A stretch of 64,000 nt of DNA, taken from Nocardioides panacis. GTDB lineage: Bacteria > Actinomycetota > Actinomycetes > Propionibacteriales > Nocardioidaceae. The position numbers were made by a program, and so were the translations under genes. The stretch covers positions 4,030,001 to 4,094,000 of the forward strand of contig NZ_CP077062.1 in assembly GCF_019039255.1 (NCBI RefSeq), written 5' to 3'. The notes below the pieces were generated by a model. That model was given only the letters and a program-made list of their open reading frames with translations. It was not told the origin of the DNA and ran no database searches. This document shows positions 28,139 to 37,409 of the stretch, piece by piece; position 1 is the first letter of the stretch, and each line of letters begins with the position of its first letter.

Positions 28139-29749
28139 GTGCCCCGCGACCCGATCGACCCCGCCCACTGGCTGCTCACCCGTGAGGAGCGCGGGAACCC
28201 GGGCACCCGGCTCGACGACGTGCACCCGGCCGGCGAGGCCTGGTCGGAGGGCAACCTGGTCCGGCCGCTGATCCACGGCGCGACGTACTTCGCCGAGCTC
28301 TTCGAGCGCCTCGAGGCCACCCGCGCCGGCGACCTGGTGTTCTTCACCGACTGGCAGGGCGACGCCGACGAGCGGCTGCTGGGCACGCCGGGCAGCGAGG
28401 TGGCCGAGGTGCTCGCCCGCGCGGACGAGCGCGGGGTCGACGTGCGCGGCCTGGTGTGGCGCTCGCACTGGGAGAGGCTCGGCTTCACCGCCGAGGAGAA
28501 CCGCCGGCTCGGCCAGGACCTGCAGGAGCGCGGCGCGGAGGCGCTGCTCGACATGCGGGTGCGCACCGGCGGCTCGCACCACCAGAAGTTCGTGGTGATC
28601 CGGCACCGGGACGACCCGTCGCGCGACATCGCGTACGTCGGCGGCATCGACCTGTGCCACTCCCGGCGCGACGACGCCGACCACCACGGCGACCCGCAGG
28701 CGCTCACGATGGCCGCGGAGTACGGCGCCACGCCGCCGTGGCACGACATCCAGGCCGCGATCACCGGGCCGGCCGTGCACGACGTGGAGACGGTCTTCCG
28801 GGAGCGCTGGGAGGACCCGACCCCGCTCAGCCGCAACCCGGTCTACGTCACCCAGGACCGGCTGCTCGGGCTCGACCTCAGCCCCGACCCGCTGCCGGCC
28901 CAGGCCCCGCCGCCCCCGCCGGTCGACGGCGGCACCCACGTCGTCCAGCTGCTGCGGACCTACCCCGACCTCCGGCACGGCCGCGACTACCCGTTCGCGC
29001 GGGGCGGCGAGCGCAGCGTCGCGCGGGGTTACACGAAGGCGCTGAGCCGGGCCCGCCGGCTGGTGTACATCGAGGACCAGTACCTCTGGGGCCACCACGT
29101 CGGCAACGTGTTCACCGACGCCCTGCGCGACAACCCCGACCTGCGGGTGGTCGCCGTGGTCCCGCTGTTCCCGGACCTCGACGGCGCCTCGCGCCCGCCG
29201 CAGCTGTTCGGCCGTCGGCGCGCGATGCTGGAGATGATGCAGGTCGCCCCCCACCGGGTCGCGATCTACGGCATCGAGAACCACGCCGGCACGCCGGTCT
29301 ACGTGCACGCCAAGACCTGCATCGTCGACGACACCTGGGCGAGCATCGGCTCGGACAACTTCAACCGGCGGTCCTGGACCCACGACTCCGAGCTGTCCGC
29401 TGTGGTGGTCGAGCGCGGGGACACCGGCGAGGCGCGGTACGCCCGCGACCTGCGGCTCACCCTGGCCGCCGAGCACCTCGACCGGTCCGTCGACCCGGCG
29501 ACCCTGGCCGACGTGATGGCCGACTGCGTGGACCCGGTCGGGATGTACGACGCCTACGCGCGCGCCGCCGAGGGCCTCGACGCGTGGCACGAGTCGGGGC
29601 GCACCGGTCCCCGTCCGGCCGGACGGCTCCGACGGCTCGACCCGCCGCAGCTCTCCCGCCTGAGCCGGGTGCTCGCGCTGGCGCCGTACCTCCTGCTGCA
29701 CGACCCGGACGGCCGGCCGCGCCCGCTGCGCCGGCGCAACGGCTTCTGA
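28139..29749 (+). CDS. Phospholipase D family protein (two HKD motifs)
   Basis: 536 residues. Two PLD active sites are visible, HHQKFVVIRHRDD with YVGGIDLCHSR in the first half and VHAKTCIVDDTWASIGSDNFNRRSW in the second. The repeat of HxK…D/GS is the family mark. Enzymes of this class hydrolyse or transfer phosphodiester groups, most often phospholipids. No signal peptide is seen. A GTG start at 28139 follows the paired palindromes. An LL/proline-rich C-terminus (SRVLALAPYLLLHDPDG) may touch the membrane. Confidence 0.92.
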   Translation: MPRDPIDPAHWLLTREERGNPGTRLDDVHPAGEAWSEGNLVRPLIHGATYFAELFERLEATRAGDLVFFTDWQGDADERLLGTPGSEVAEVLARADERGVDVRGLVWRSHWERLGFTAEENRRLGQDLQERGAEALLDMRVRTGGSHHQKFVVIRHRDDPSRDIAYVGGIDLCHSRRDDADHHGDPQALTMAAEYGATPPWHDIQAAITGPAVHDVETVFRERWEDPTPLSRNPVYVTQDRLLGLDLSPDPLPAQAPPPPPVDGGTHVVQLLRTYPDLRHGRDYPFARGGERSVARGYTKALSRARRLVYIEDQYLWGHHVGNVFTDALRDNPDLRVVAVVPLFPDLDGASRPPQLFGRRRAMLEMMQVAPHRVAIYGIENHAGTPVYVHAKTCIVDDTWASIGSDNFNRRSWTHDSELSAVVVERGDTGEARYARDLRLTLAAEHLDRSVDPATLADVMADCVDPVGMYDAYARAAEGLDAWHESGRTGPRPAGRLRRLDPPQLSRLSRVLALAPYLLLHDPDGRPRPLRRRNGF

Positions 29750-29802
29750 GCACCAGGCCCGGGTCGGGGTGACCGAAGGCCCGGGTCGAGGGCCCCAAAC
29801 GG

Positions 29803-29839
29803 CGAAGTCCCCGGCAGGTGAACCTGGCCGGGGACTTCG
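29803..29839 (-). terminator. Terminator downstream of tRNA-Leu
   Basis: Perfect 13-bp inverted repeat, CGAAGTCCCCGGC (29803–29815) and GCCGGGGACTTCG (29827–29839), with an 11-base loop. It lies 15 bases past the 3' end of tRNA-Leu on its strand, and also after the convergent PLD gene. Confidence 0.85.
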
Positions 29840-29854
29840 ATCTGCACCTTGCGA

Positions 29855-29942
29855 TGGTGCGCGAGGGGGGGAGTTGAACCCCCACGCCCTTTCGGGCACA
29901 CGGACCTGAACCGTGCGCGTCTGCCTATTCCGCCACTCGCGC
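29855..29942 (-). tRNA. tRNA-Leu (anticodon CAG)
   Basis: Minus-strand class II tRNA. Acceptor GCGCGAG pairs with CTCGCGC, the discriminator is A, and CCA is encoded. The anticodon loop is TTCAGGT with CAG, in a stem ACGG/CCGT. There is a long variable arm (GTGCCCGAAAGGGCGT) and a T-arm GGGGGTTCAACTCCCCC. It sits before fhaA, as in other actinobacteria. Confidence 0.97.
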
Positions 29943-30161
29943 GTGAAGCCCGCTCAGACTAACCCACGTCGACGACCCGCCCCAAACCGGGCCGCGTCCG
30001 CCCGGGGTCGGCCATCACGTGCCCGTTACGATGCGGGTACGCCGGACCCGGCGCCTGCGCGCGGACGTAGCGTTCTGTCATGCTCACCGCGCGTGCCTGC
30101 GGGGGTTCGGCCCGCGAGAGACGGGGGTACGACATCGACAGGGCAGCGAGAGGAGGCGGGC

Positions 30162-30938
30162 GTGGGAATACTGCAGAACTTCGAGAACCGACTCGAGCAG
30201 ATGGTCTCCGGCGTCTTCGCCAAGGCCTTCCGCAGCGCCGTGCAGCCCGTGGAGATCGCCTCCGCCCTGCAGCGTGAGGTCGACAACTCCGCGCAGATCC
30301 TCTCCCGCAACCGGCGGCTGGTGCCCAACCAGTTCCACGTCGAGCTCTCCGCGCAGGACCACGAGCGGCTCTCGCCGTACTCCTCGACGCTCGCCCAGGA
30401 GCTCACCGAGATGCTCCGCGACCACGCGCACGAGCAGTCCTACGTCTTCACCGGGCCGGTCACGATCGCCTTCGACGAGCGCGACGACCTGTCCACCGGC
30501 CGGTTCCGGGTGCGCAGCGCCGCGCTGGCCAAGGTCACGCCGGTCTCGGACCGTTCGGTCACCGACACCGCCGTACGACGGGCGAAGGTGATCCTGGAGG
30601 TCAACGGGATGAAGCACCCGCTCGACCCGCCCGGCATCGTGATCGGCCGTGGCAGCGAGGCCGACCTGCGGATCAACGACCCGGGCGTCTCGCGCCGGCA
30701 CGCGGAGATCCGGGTGCACGCGAACGACGCCGGCACGGACGTCAGCGTCGTGGACCTCGGCTCCACCAACGGCATGCTGGTCAACGGCAGCAAGGTGCAG
30801 CAGGCCACGCTCGACGACGGCGGCACGATCAAGATCGGGAACACCACCATGACCGTCCGGTTCCTGCCGTCCACGGGCGGCCCGGCCCCCCCGCACCTCC
30901 GGCACCAGCGGATGGGGTGGCGACGGTGTCTGAGCTGA
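30162..30938 (+). CDS. fhaA: FHA domain protein FhaA (DUF3662 + FHA)
   Basis: 258 residues. The N-terminal DUF3662 domain (MGILQNFENRLEQMVSGVFAKAF, about 1–120) is followed by a short linker and one FHA domain (VIGRGSEADLRINDPGVSRRHAEI, then VVDLGSTNGMLVNG) that binds phosphothreonine. In mycobacteria FhaA binds phosphorylated MviN/PknB substrates and tunes peptidoglycan synthesis. The long disordered linker of Mycobacterium FhaA is absent. The start is GTG 30162, with AGGAGGCGGGC before it. The tail after FLPSTGG follows a C7 run (30886–30892); if one C is extra, the protein would end at TGA 30930–30932, overlapping fhaB, so its last residues are uncertain. Confidence 0.93.
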   Translation: MGILQNFENRLEQMVSGVFAKAFRSAVQPVEIASALQREVDNSAQILSRNRRLVPNQFHVELSAQDHERLSPYSSTLAQELTEMLRDHAHEQSYVFTGPVTIAFDERDDLSTGRFRVRSAALAKVTPVSDRSVTDTAVRRAKVILEVNGMKHPLDPPGIVIGRGSEADLRINDPGVSRRHAEIRVHANDAGTDVSVVDLGSTNGMLVNGSKVQQATLDDGGTIKIGNTTMTVRFLPSTGGPAPPHLRHQRMGWRRCLS

Positions 30939-31417
30939 CGCTGATGCTGATCCGGTTCGCCTACCTGGCGATCCTGTGGATCTTCGTGCTGTCGGTGATC
31001 TCGGTGGTCCGCTCGGACATGTTCGGGGCGCGCATCGACTCCACGCCGCGCGCGGACCGCAAGTCCCAGCGGCAGGCCCGCAAGAGCGAGAACCGCGGCG
31101 CCAAGCCCACCAAGCGCCCGCGCGGCGCGCCCACGCACGTCGCGATCGTCGAGGGCGCCAACGAGGGCGAGACGGTCTCCCTCGACGAGGCGCCGATCCT
31201 GATCGGCCGCGGCTCGGACGCCGCGATCCGGCTCGACGACGACTACGTCTCCACCCGGCACGCCCGGATCGCCAGCTCGGGCGACCAGTGGTTCGTCGAG
31301 GACCTGGGCTCCACCAACGGCACCTACATCGGCTCCCACCGGCTCACCCAGCCGACCACCCTGCAGCTCGGCAGCACGGTGCGGATCGGGAAGACCACCC
31401 TCGAGCTGAGGAAATAG
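30926..31417 (+). CDS. fhaB: FHA domain membrane protein FhaB
   Basis: 163 residues from GTG 30926 (MSELTLMLIRFAYLAILWIFVLSVI…). One N-terminal transmembrane helix is followed by a basic linker (RKSQRQARKSENRGAKPTKRPR) and an FHA domain (LIGRGSDAAIRLDDDYVSTRHARI; LGSTNGTYIGSHRL). It resembles mycobacterial FhaB (FipA), which links PknA/PknB signalling to septum proteins. Overlaps the fhaA end and lies 11 bases before pstP. Confidence 0.95.
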   Translation: MSELTLMLIRFAYLAILWIFVLSVISVVRSDMFGARIDSTPRADRKSQRQARKSENRGAKPTKRPRGAPTHVAIVEGANEGETVSLDEAPILIGRGSDAAIRLDDDYVSTRHARIASSGDQWFVEDLGSTNGTYIGSHRLTQPTTLQLGSTVRIGKTTLELRK

Positions 31418-31428
31418 GGCTGCCCTCG

Positions 31429-32940
31429 ATGGAGCAGAACGACAGTCCCGACGATCCCGTCGCCGAGACCGGTAGCGACCGGCTCGCGCTGCGCTACGCC
31501 GCTCTGTCCGACGTGGGCCGGGTCCGCAAGGACAACCAGGACTCCGGCTACGCGAGCGAGAACCTGCTGGTCATCGCGGACGGAGTCGGAGGCGCGGCCC
31601 GTGGCGACGTGGCCAGCAGCACCGCCGTGCAGGCGCTCCGCCGGCTCGACGGCCCGCCGCCCGCGGACCTGATCGAGGCCCTCGCCGGCGCCATCCACCG
31701 CGCGCACGACCGGATCGCCGAGCTCGTCGAGCAGCAGCCCGAACTCGACGGCACCAGCACGACGGTCACGGCGGCGCTCTTCGACGGCCACCGGATCGGC
31801 CTCGCGCACATCGGCGACAGCCGCGGCTACCTCCTGCGGGACGGCACGCTGTCGCAGCTCACCAAGGACCACACGTTCGTGCAGAGCCTGATCGACGAGG
31901 GCCGGATCACCGAGGAGGAGTCCCGGACCCACCCGCACCGCAACCTGATCCTGCGCGCGGTCGACGGGGTGCACGAGACGGACCCCGACCTGTTCTACAT
32001 CGAGCTCGCGCCCGGCGACCGGCTGCTGCTGTGCAGCGACGGCGCCTCGGGCGTGCTCGACCACGAACGGCTCACCGACATCCTCGGCAGCGGGTCGATC
32101 GACTACGCCGTGGTCGAGCTGATCCGCGCCTCGCTGGACGCCGGCAGCTCGGACAACATCACCTGCGTGGTGGCCGACGTGGTGGACCCGGCCGTCCCCG
32201 ACGACGGCCCGCCGCTGGCCGCCGCCTCGACCGGACCGATGATCGTCGGCGCCGCCGCCGAGCAGCCACGCCGCGCCGGGCAGGGCTCGAAGAGCTTCTT
32301 CCGGGGTCACCGCGGCGGCGACACCGGGGAGATCGAGCCGGTCCCGGGCGAGGAGCCCGCTCCGGTCGGCGCGCGCCCCGTCGACCCGGAGGAGCTGCGC
32401 TACGCCCCGCAGGAGCCGCACCGCGGCCGCTGGGTGAAGACCGTGGGCGCCCTGGTGGTGCTCGCCCTGGTGCTCGCCGTCGCCGCGGTGCTGGGCTACC
32501 GCTACAGCCAGAGGCAGTACTTCGTGGCCGGCCACGACTCGCGGGTGGCGATCTTCCGCGGCGTCCAGGCCGACATCCCCGGGGTGCGGATGAACCGCGT
32601 CGCCCAGCAGACCGACGTGACGATCGCGTCGCTGCCCGACTTCCCGGCCGAGCAGGTCCGCGCGGGCATCCCCGCGGAGTCGCTGCGGGACGCCCGGCAG
32701 ATCGTCGCGCGGCTCGACGACGCCGTCCGGATCTGCCCCACGCCGACCCCGACCCCGACGCCGACACCCACCCCGACCGGTCGCGGCACGGGCCAGGCCG
32801 GCGGGTCCCCGAGCGCGCAGCCCAGCCCGACCGCGTCGCCGACCCCGACTGCCACCCCGACTCCGACGGCGACCCCGACCCCGACGGCCGGGGCGTCGGC
32901 CACCCTCGCTCCTCCGGACTGCGTGGAGGCCACCCCGTGA
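31429..32940 (+). CDS. pstP: Ser/Thr protein phosphatase PstP (PP2C) with TP-repeat tail
   Basis: 503 residues. The PP2C domain (about 20–240) has the metal-site motifs VRKDNQDSGY, ADGVGGAARGD, AHIGDSRGYLL and SSDNITCVV. One transmembrane helix (ALVVLALVLAVAAVLGYRY, about 343–361) leads to an external part with VAIFRGVQADIPG and a tail rich in alternating Thr-Pro (TPTPTPTPTPTPTPTGRG…). It dephosphorylates PknA/PknB and their targets. The ATG at 31429 gives the normal family length. Its stop overlaps the rodA start (GTGA). Confidence 0.95.
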   Translation: MEQNDSPDDPVAETGSDRLALRYAALSDVGRVRKDNQDSGYASENLLVIADGVGGAARGDVASSTAVQALRRLDGPPPADLIEALAGAIHRAHDRIAELVEQQPELDGTSTTVTAALFDGHRIGLAHIGDSRGYLLRDGTLSQLTKDHTFVQSLIDEGRITEEESRTHPHRNLILRAVDGVHETDPDLFYIELAPGDRLLLCSDGASGVLDHERLTDILGSGSIDYAVVELIRASLDAGSSDNITCVVADVVDPAVPDDGPPLAAASTGPMIVGAAAEQPRRAGQGSKSFFRGHRGGDTGEIEPVPGEEPAPVGARPVDPEELRYAPQEPHRGRWVKTVGALVVLALVLAVAAVLGYRYSQRQYFVAGHDSRVAIFRGVQADIPGVRMNRVAQQTDVTIASLPDFPAEQVRAGIPAESLRDARQIVARLDDAVRICPTPTPTPTPTPTPTGRGTGQAGGSPSAQPSPTASPTPTATPTPTATPTPTAGASATLAPPDCVEATP

Positions 32941-34334
32941 GCGCCATGCAGGCGTTGCGCGACGCCGCCTTCACCCACCGCCGCCGCCGCGGCGCCGAGC
33001 TGTTCCTGCTCGTCCTCAGCCTGGTCGTCGGTGTCGGCGCCTACGCTGCGGTGGGCCTCGGCGTCGAGGGCACGGTGCCCGCCGACATCGTCGGGTACGG
33101 CGGCTGGCTGGCCGCCCTGTGCCTGGTCTGCCACGTCGTGGTTCGCCTGGTCGCGCCGTACGCCGACCCGGTGCTGCTCCCGATCGTGGCCGCGCTCAAC
33201 GGCCTCGGCCTCGCGATGATCCACCGGATCGACCTGGCCCGGGTCGCCGCCGAGCCCGACTCGCAGACGTTCGCCCGCGGCCAGCTCGTGTGGATGACGC
33301 TGGGCGTGATCCTCTTCGTGCTGGTGCTCGTCGTGGTCCGCGACCACCGGCGGCTCCAGGCGTTCACCTACACCTTCGGCTTCGCCGCGATCCTGCTGCT
33401 GCTGATGCCGCTGATGCCGCTGATCGGCGTGACCCGCAACGGCGCGCGGATCTGGATCAACCTCGGCCCGCTGAGCTTCCAGCCCGGTGAGGTCGCCAAG
33501 GTGATGCTGGTGCTGTTCTTCGCCGGCTACCTCGTGCTGCACCGCGACGCGCTCGCCCTGGCCGGCCGCCGGTTCGCCGGCATCGACCTGCCCCGCGGCC
33601 GCGACCTGGGGCCGGTCCTGGTGATGTGGCTGATCAGCCTGGGCGTGCTGGTCTTCCAGCGCGACCTCGGCTCGTCGCTGCTGTTCTTCGGGCTGTTCCT
33701 GGTGATGCTCTACGTCGCGACCGAGCGGCCGGGCTGGCTGGTCGTCGGCTCGGTGATGTTCCTGGCCGGCGCCTACGCCGGGTTCCTGGCCTTCGGGCAC
33801 GTGCAGACCCGGGTGAACGCCTGGCTGCACCCCTTCGACCCGGCGAACGCGACCGGCGCCTACCAGATCATCCAGGGGATGTACGGCATGGCGTGGGGCG
33901 GTCTGGTCGGCCGCGGGCTCGGCCAGGGCGACCCGACGCTGATCCCGTTCTCCTACTCCGACTTCATCATGGCCTCGCTCGGCGAGGAGCTGGGGCTGAC
34001 CGGCGTGATGGCCGTGCTGCTGCTCTACGGGCTGATCGTCGAGCGCGCGCTGCGCACCGCCCTGGTCTGCCGGGACGCGTTCGGCAAGCTCGTCGCGGTC
34101 GGTCTCGGCGTGGTCTTCGCGCTGCAGGTCTTCGTGGTCGTCGGCGGCGTCACCAAGCTGATCCCGCTGACCGGCCTGACCACCCCGTTCCTGTCCTACG
34201 GCGGGTCGTCGCTGGTGGCCAACTGGGCGATCGTCGCCCTGCTGCTGCGGATCTCCGACCAGGCCCGCCGGCCCCTTCCCGACCTGACCTCCCCGGAGGA
34301 GGACGACGCCACCCAGGTGGTGAATCTCCGATGA
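32937..34334 (+). CDS. rodA: FtsW/RodA/SpoVE family peptidoglycan polymerase
   Basis: 465 residues with about 12 transmembrane helices. SEDS family motifs are visible: [21 protein letters not shown] (includes the conserved W/R region), [12 protein letters not shown] carrying the essential Asp, and [10 protein letters not shown]-like [19 protein letters not shown] proteins polymerise lipid II glycan chains, with a class B PBP (pbpA next door) crosslinking them. GTG 32937 overlaps the pstP stop; an ATG at 32946 is an alternative. Confidence 0.95.
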   Translation: MSAMQALRDAAFTHRRRRGAELFLLVLSLVVGVGAYAAVGLGVEGTVPADIVGYGGWLAALCLVCHVVVRLVAPYADPVLLPIVAALNGLGLAMIHRIDLARVAAEPDSQTFARGQLVWMTLGVILFVLVLVVVRDHRRLQAFTYTFGFAAILLLLMPLMPLIGVTRNGARIWINLGPLSFQPGEVAKVMLVLFFAGYLVLHRDALALAGRRFAGIDLPRGRDLGPVLVMWLISLGVLVFQRDLGSSLLFFGLFLVMLYVATERPGWLVVGSVMFLAGAYAGFLAFGHVQTRVNAWLHPFDPANATGAYQIIQGMYGMAWGGLVGRGLGQGDPTLIPFSYSDFIMASLGEELGLTGVMAVLLLYGLIVERALRTALVCRDAFGKLVAVGLGVVFALQVFVVVGGVTKLIPLTGLTTPFLSYGGSSLVANWAIVALLLRISDQARRPLPDLTSPEEDDATQVVNLR

Positions 34335-35797
34335 ACAAGCCGATCCGCACGATGTCCATCTTCTGCATGCTGCTGTTCGCGGCGCTGCTGCTGAACACCA
34401 CCTACCTGCAGTACGTCGACGCCGGCAGCCTCAACTCGCGCGGCGACAACAAGCGGGTGCGCGACGCGGAGTTCTCCCGCAAGCGCGGCGCGATCGTCGC
34501 CGGTGGCTCGTCGGTGGCCGAGAGCGTGCAGAGCGACGACGCCTACAAGTACCAGCGGGTCTACAAGCAGCCCCGCAAGTACGCCCCGCTGACCGGCTAC
34601 TACTCCTACATCTACGGCCGCTCGGCGGTGGAGTCCAGCCAGAACGAGATCCTCTCCGGCAGCGACCCGCGGCTGTTCGTCAACCGGGTCGTGGACATGC
34701 TCGGCAACAGCCAGCCCAAGGGCGGCTCAGTGACGCTGACCGTCGACCCCAAGGCGCAGACCGCGGCGTACGACGGGCTGCGGGCCCTGGGCAGGAACGT
34801 CGAGGGCTCGGTCGTCGCGCTCGACCCGTCGACCGGCAAGGTGCTCGCGCTGGTCACCTCCCCGACGTACGACCCGAACCGGCTCGCCTCGCACAGCTTC
34901 AGCGACGTGCAGAAGGCCTGGAACGAGCTCACCGCCGACAAGAACCGGCCGCTGCTCGACCGCGGGATCCAGGAGGTCTACCCCCCGGGATCGACGTTCA
35001 AGCTGGTGACCGCCGCCGCGGCGCTGTCCAGCGGGCAGTACACCCCCGACACCAAGGTCAAGGGCGGCGCCAGCCTCGACCTGCCGCAGACCTCGACCGA
35101 CCTCGTCAACGAGAACGGCAGCAACTGCGGCGGCGACCCGATCACCCTGACCCAGGCGCTCGAGGTGTCCTGCAACGTGTCGTTCGGCGACATCGGGCTG
35201 CGGCTCGGCGACGACGCGCTGCGGGCACAGGCCGAGAAGTTCGGGTTCGACCAGACCTACCTCAACGACCTGCCCGGGCAGGTCAAGAGCCGGTTCCCGG
35301 AGAGCCCGGACGAGCCGCAGACCGCCCTGTCCGCGATCGGCCAGTTCGACGTGGCGGCCACCCCGCTGCAGATGGCCATGGTCGCGGCCGGGATCGCCAA
35401 CAACGGCACGGTGATGCGGCCCTACGTCGTCGACGAGGTGCAGGCACCCGACCTGTCCAGCCTGGAGAAGACCAGCCCCGAGGCGCTGCGCAGCAACGCG
35501 GTCTCGTCCTCGGTGGCCCGCGACCTGACCCAGATGATGGTCGAGGTGGTCGACAACGGCACCGGGACCACGGCGCGGATCCCGGGCATCAAGGTGGCCG
35601 GCAAGACCGGCACCGCGCAGAGCTCGCCGGATCGGCCGCCGTACGCCTGGTTCGTGTCCTTCGCGCCGGCCGACAACCCCAAGGTCGCGGTGGCGGTGCT
35701 CGTCGCGGACGCCGGCGTGGCCCGCGACGCGATCTCCGGCAGCGGCCTGGCCGCACCGATCGCCAAGAACGTCATGGAAGCCGTGATCGGCAAGTGA
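34331..35797 (+). CDS. pbpA: Penicillin-binding protein PbpA (class B transpeptidase)
   Basis: 488 residues. One N-terminal transmembrane helix ([15 protein letters not shown]…), then a pedestal domain ([16 protein letters not shown]). The transpeptidase domain has STFK (active-site Ser in [11 protein letters not shown]), SCN in [11 protein letters not shown] and KTGT in [12 protein letters not shown]. Crosslinks peptidoglycan at the cell pole/septum with RodA. ATGA overlap with rodA, and a GTGA overlap into pknA. Confidence 0.96.
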   Translation: MNKPIRTMSIFCMLLFAALLLNTTYLQYVDAGSLNSRGDNKRVRDAEFSRKRGAIVAGGSSVAESVQSDDAYKYQRVYKQPRKYAPLTGYYSYIYGRSAVESSQNEILSGSDPRLFVNRVVDMLGNSQPKGGSVTLTVDPKAQTAAYDGLRALGRNVEGSVVALDPSTGKVLALVTSPTYDPNRLASHSFSDVQKAWNELTADKNRPLLDRGIQEVYPPGSTFKLVTAAAALSSGQYTPDTKVKGGASLDLPQTSTDLVNENGSNCGGDPITLTQALEVSCNVSFGDIGLRLGDDALRAQAEKFGFDQTYLNDLPGQVKSRFPESPDEPQTALSAIGQFDVAATPLQMAMVAAGIANNGTVMRPYVVDEVQAPDLSSLEKTSPEALRSNAVSSSVARDLTQMMVEVVDNGTGTTARIPGIKVAGKTGTAQSSPDRPPYAWFVSFAPADNPKVAVAVLVADAGVARDAISGSGLAAPIAKNVMEAVIGK

Positions 35798-37409
35798 GCG
35801 GGGACCAGCGGCTCCCCGACGCGCCCCGCTACCGGCTGGACTCGCGCATCGCGACCGGCGGCATGGGCGAGGTCTGGAAGGCCACCGACACGGTGCTCGG
35901 CCGCGAGGTCGCGGTCAAGGTGCTCAAGCCGGAGTACGCCGACGACGCGACGTTCCGGAGCAGGTTCGAGACCGAGGCCCGCAACGCGGCGGCGCTGCAC
36001 CACCCCAACGTCGCGGCCGTCTTCGACTTCGGCGAGCTCCCCCCGATCCGGCCGGGAGCGGCGGGCCGCCGCAGCCCTACCTCGTCATGGAGCTGGTCCG
36101 CGGCGAGCCGCTGTCCGCGCTGCTGCGCGGCGGGGAGCCGATGCCGCCCGAGCCGGCCGCCGAGCTGCTGGCCCAGGCCGCGGACGGGATCAGCGCCGCG
36201 CACGCGCTCGGCATCGTGCACCGGGACGTGAAGCCGGCCAACCTGCTGGTCACCCCTGACGGCACCCTGAAGATCACCGACTTCGGCATCGCCCGGGCCG
36301 CCGACGCGGTCGCGCTGACCCAGACCGGCCAGGTCATCGGCACCCCGCAGTACCTCTCCCCCGAGCAGGCCGAGGGCAAGGCGGCCACCGCGGCCAGCGA
36401 CATCTACTCCCTCGGCGTGGTGCTCTACGAGTGCCTGGCCGGACGGCGCCCCTTCGACGCCGACAGCCCGATCGCCACCGCCCTCGCGCACCTGCGCGAC
36501 GACCCGCCGCCGCTCCCCGACGAGGTCCCCGAGCACCTGCGCGAGACCGTCCGGGTCGCGCTCGCCAAGGACCCCGCCGCGCGGTTCGGCTCCGCGGCGG
36601 CGTTCGCCACGGCGCTGCACGGCGGCCCGGTGGTCGGCGGCGCGGGCACCCCCGCGGACCCGGGCGCCGACGCCCCGACGGTGGTGGCCGCCTCCGCCGC
36701 CGCGCCGGTGGCCGGTGCGGCCGTGGCCGCCGCGGCAGCCGGGCACGACGCCGACGACGGCACCCGCGTGCTGTCCGCCCCCGACGACGTGCCGCCCCGC
36801 GGCCCCCGCGGTCCGGCTCCCGCTCCGCCGCCCGGCCCGGCCGAGCGGCGACGTACGCCGGGCTGGCTGCCGTGGGCCGCGGCCGCGGCCGCCGTGCTCG
36901 TGGTGGTGCTGGTCGTCTCCCAGCTCGGCGGCAACGGGGACGACCCCGCGGCGCCGACGTCCGGGGACTCCCCGTCGGCGACCAAGGGCTCGAAGGCGCC
37001 CTCCCGCAGCGCCTCGCCGAAGCCGAGCCCGTCGCGCACCCCGTCCGCCAGCGACACCCCGAGCGAGACTCCGTCCGCGTCGCCGTCGGAGTCGCCGTCC
37101 GCGCAGACCGTGACCGTCGACCCGGCCGCCTACGTCGGGCGGCCGGCGAAGGACGCCCGCAAGGACCTCGAGAAGCTCGGCCTGACCGTCGCGGAGACCA
37201 CGGTGGAGAACCCCGGCGACCAGGAGAAGGACGGGGTGTCCGGCGTCAGCCCCTCGGGCGAGGTCGAGCCCGGGTCGACGGTGACGCTCTCGGTGTACGG
37301 CGACCCGGTGCAGGTCGAGGTGCCCGGCGCGAGCACCGGCCCGAGCACCGGCGCGGACACCGGCCCGGGCAACGGCAAGGTCAAGGGAAAGGTCAAGAAG
37401 CAGCCATGA
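35794..37409 (+). CDS. pknA: Ser/Thr kinase PknA with one extracellular PASTA domain (frameshifted as read)
   Basis: About 538 residues when repaired. The glycine loop [12 protein letters not shown] and Lys in [10 protein letters not shown] lie in the first frame. A missing C in the C6 run 36039–36044 would restore [23 protein letters not shown] and join the second frame. That frame has catalytic [24 protein letters not shown] and the [13 protein letters not shown] activation segment. An Ala/Pro-rich juxtamembrane region, a transmembrane helix ([17 protein letters not shown]) and a single PASTA-like domain ([23 protein letters not shown]…) follow. Actinobacterial PknA often lacks PASTA, so the domain is notable. 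Controls shape and division with PknB. Confidence 0.88.
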
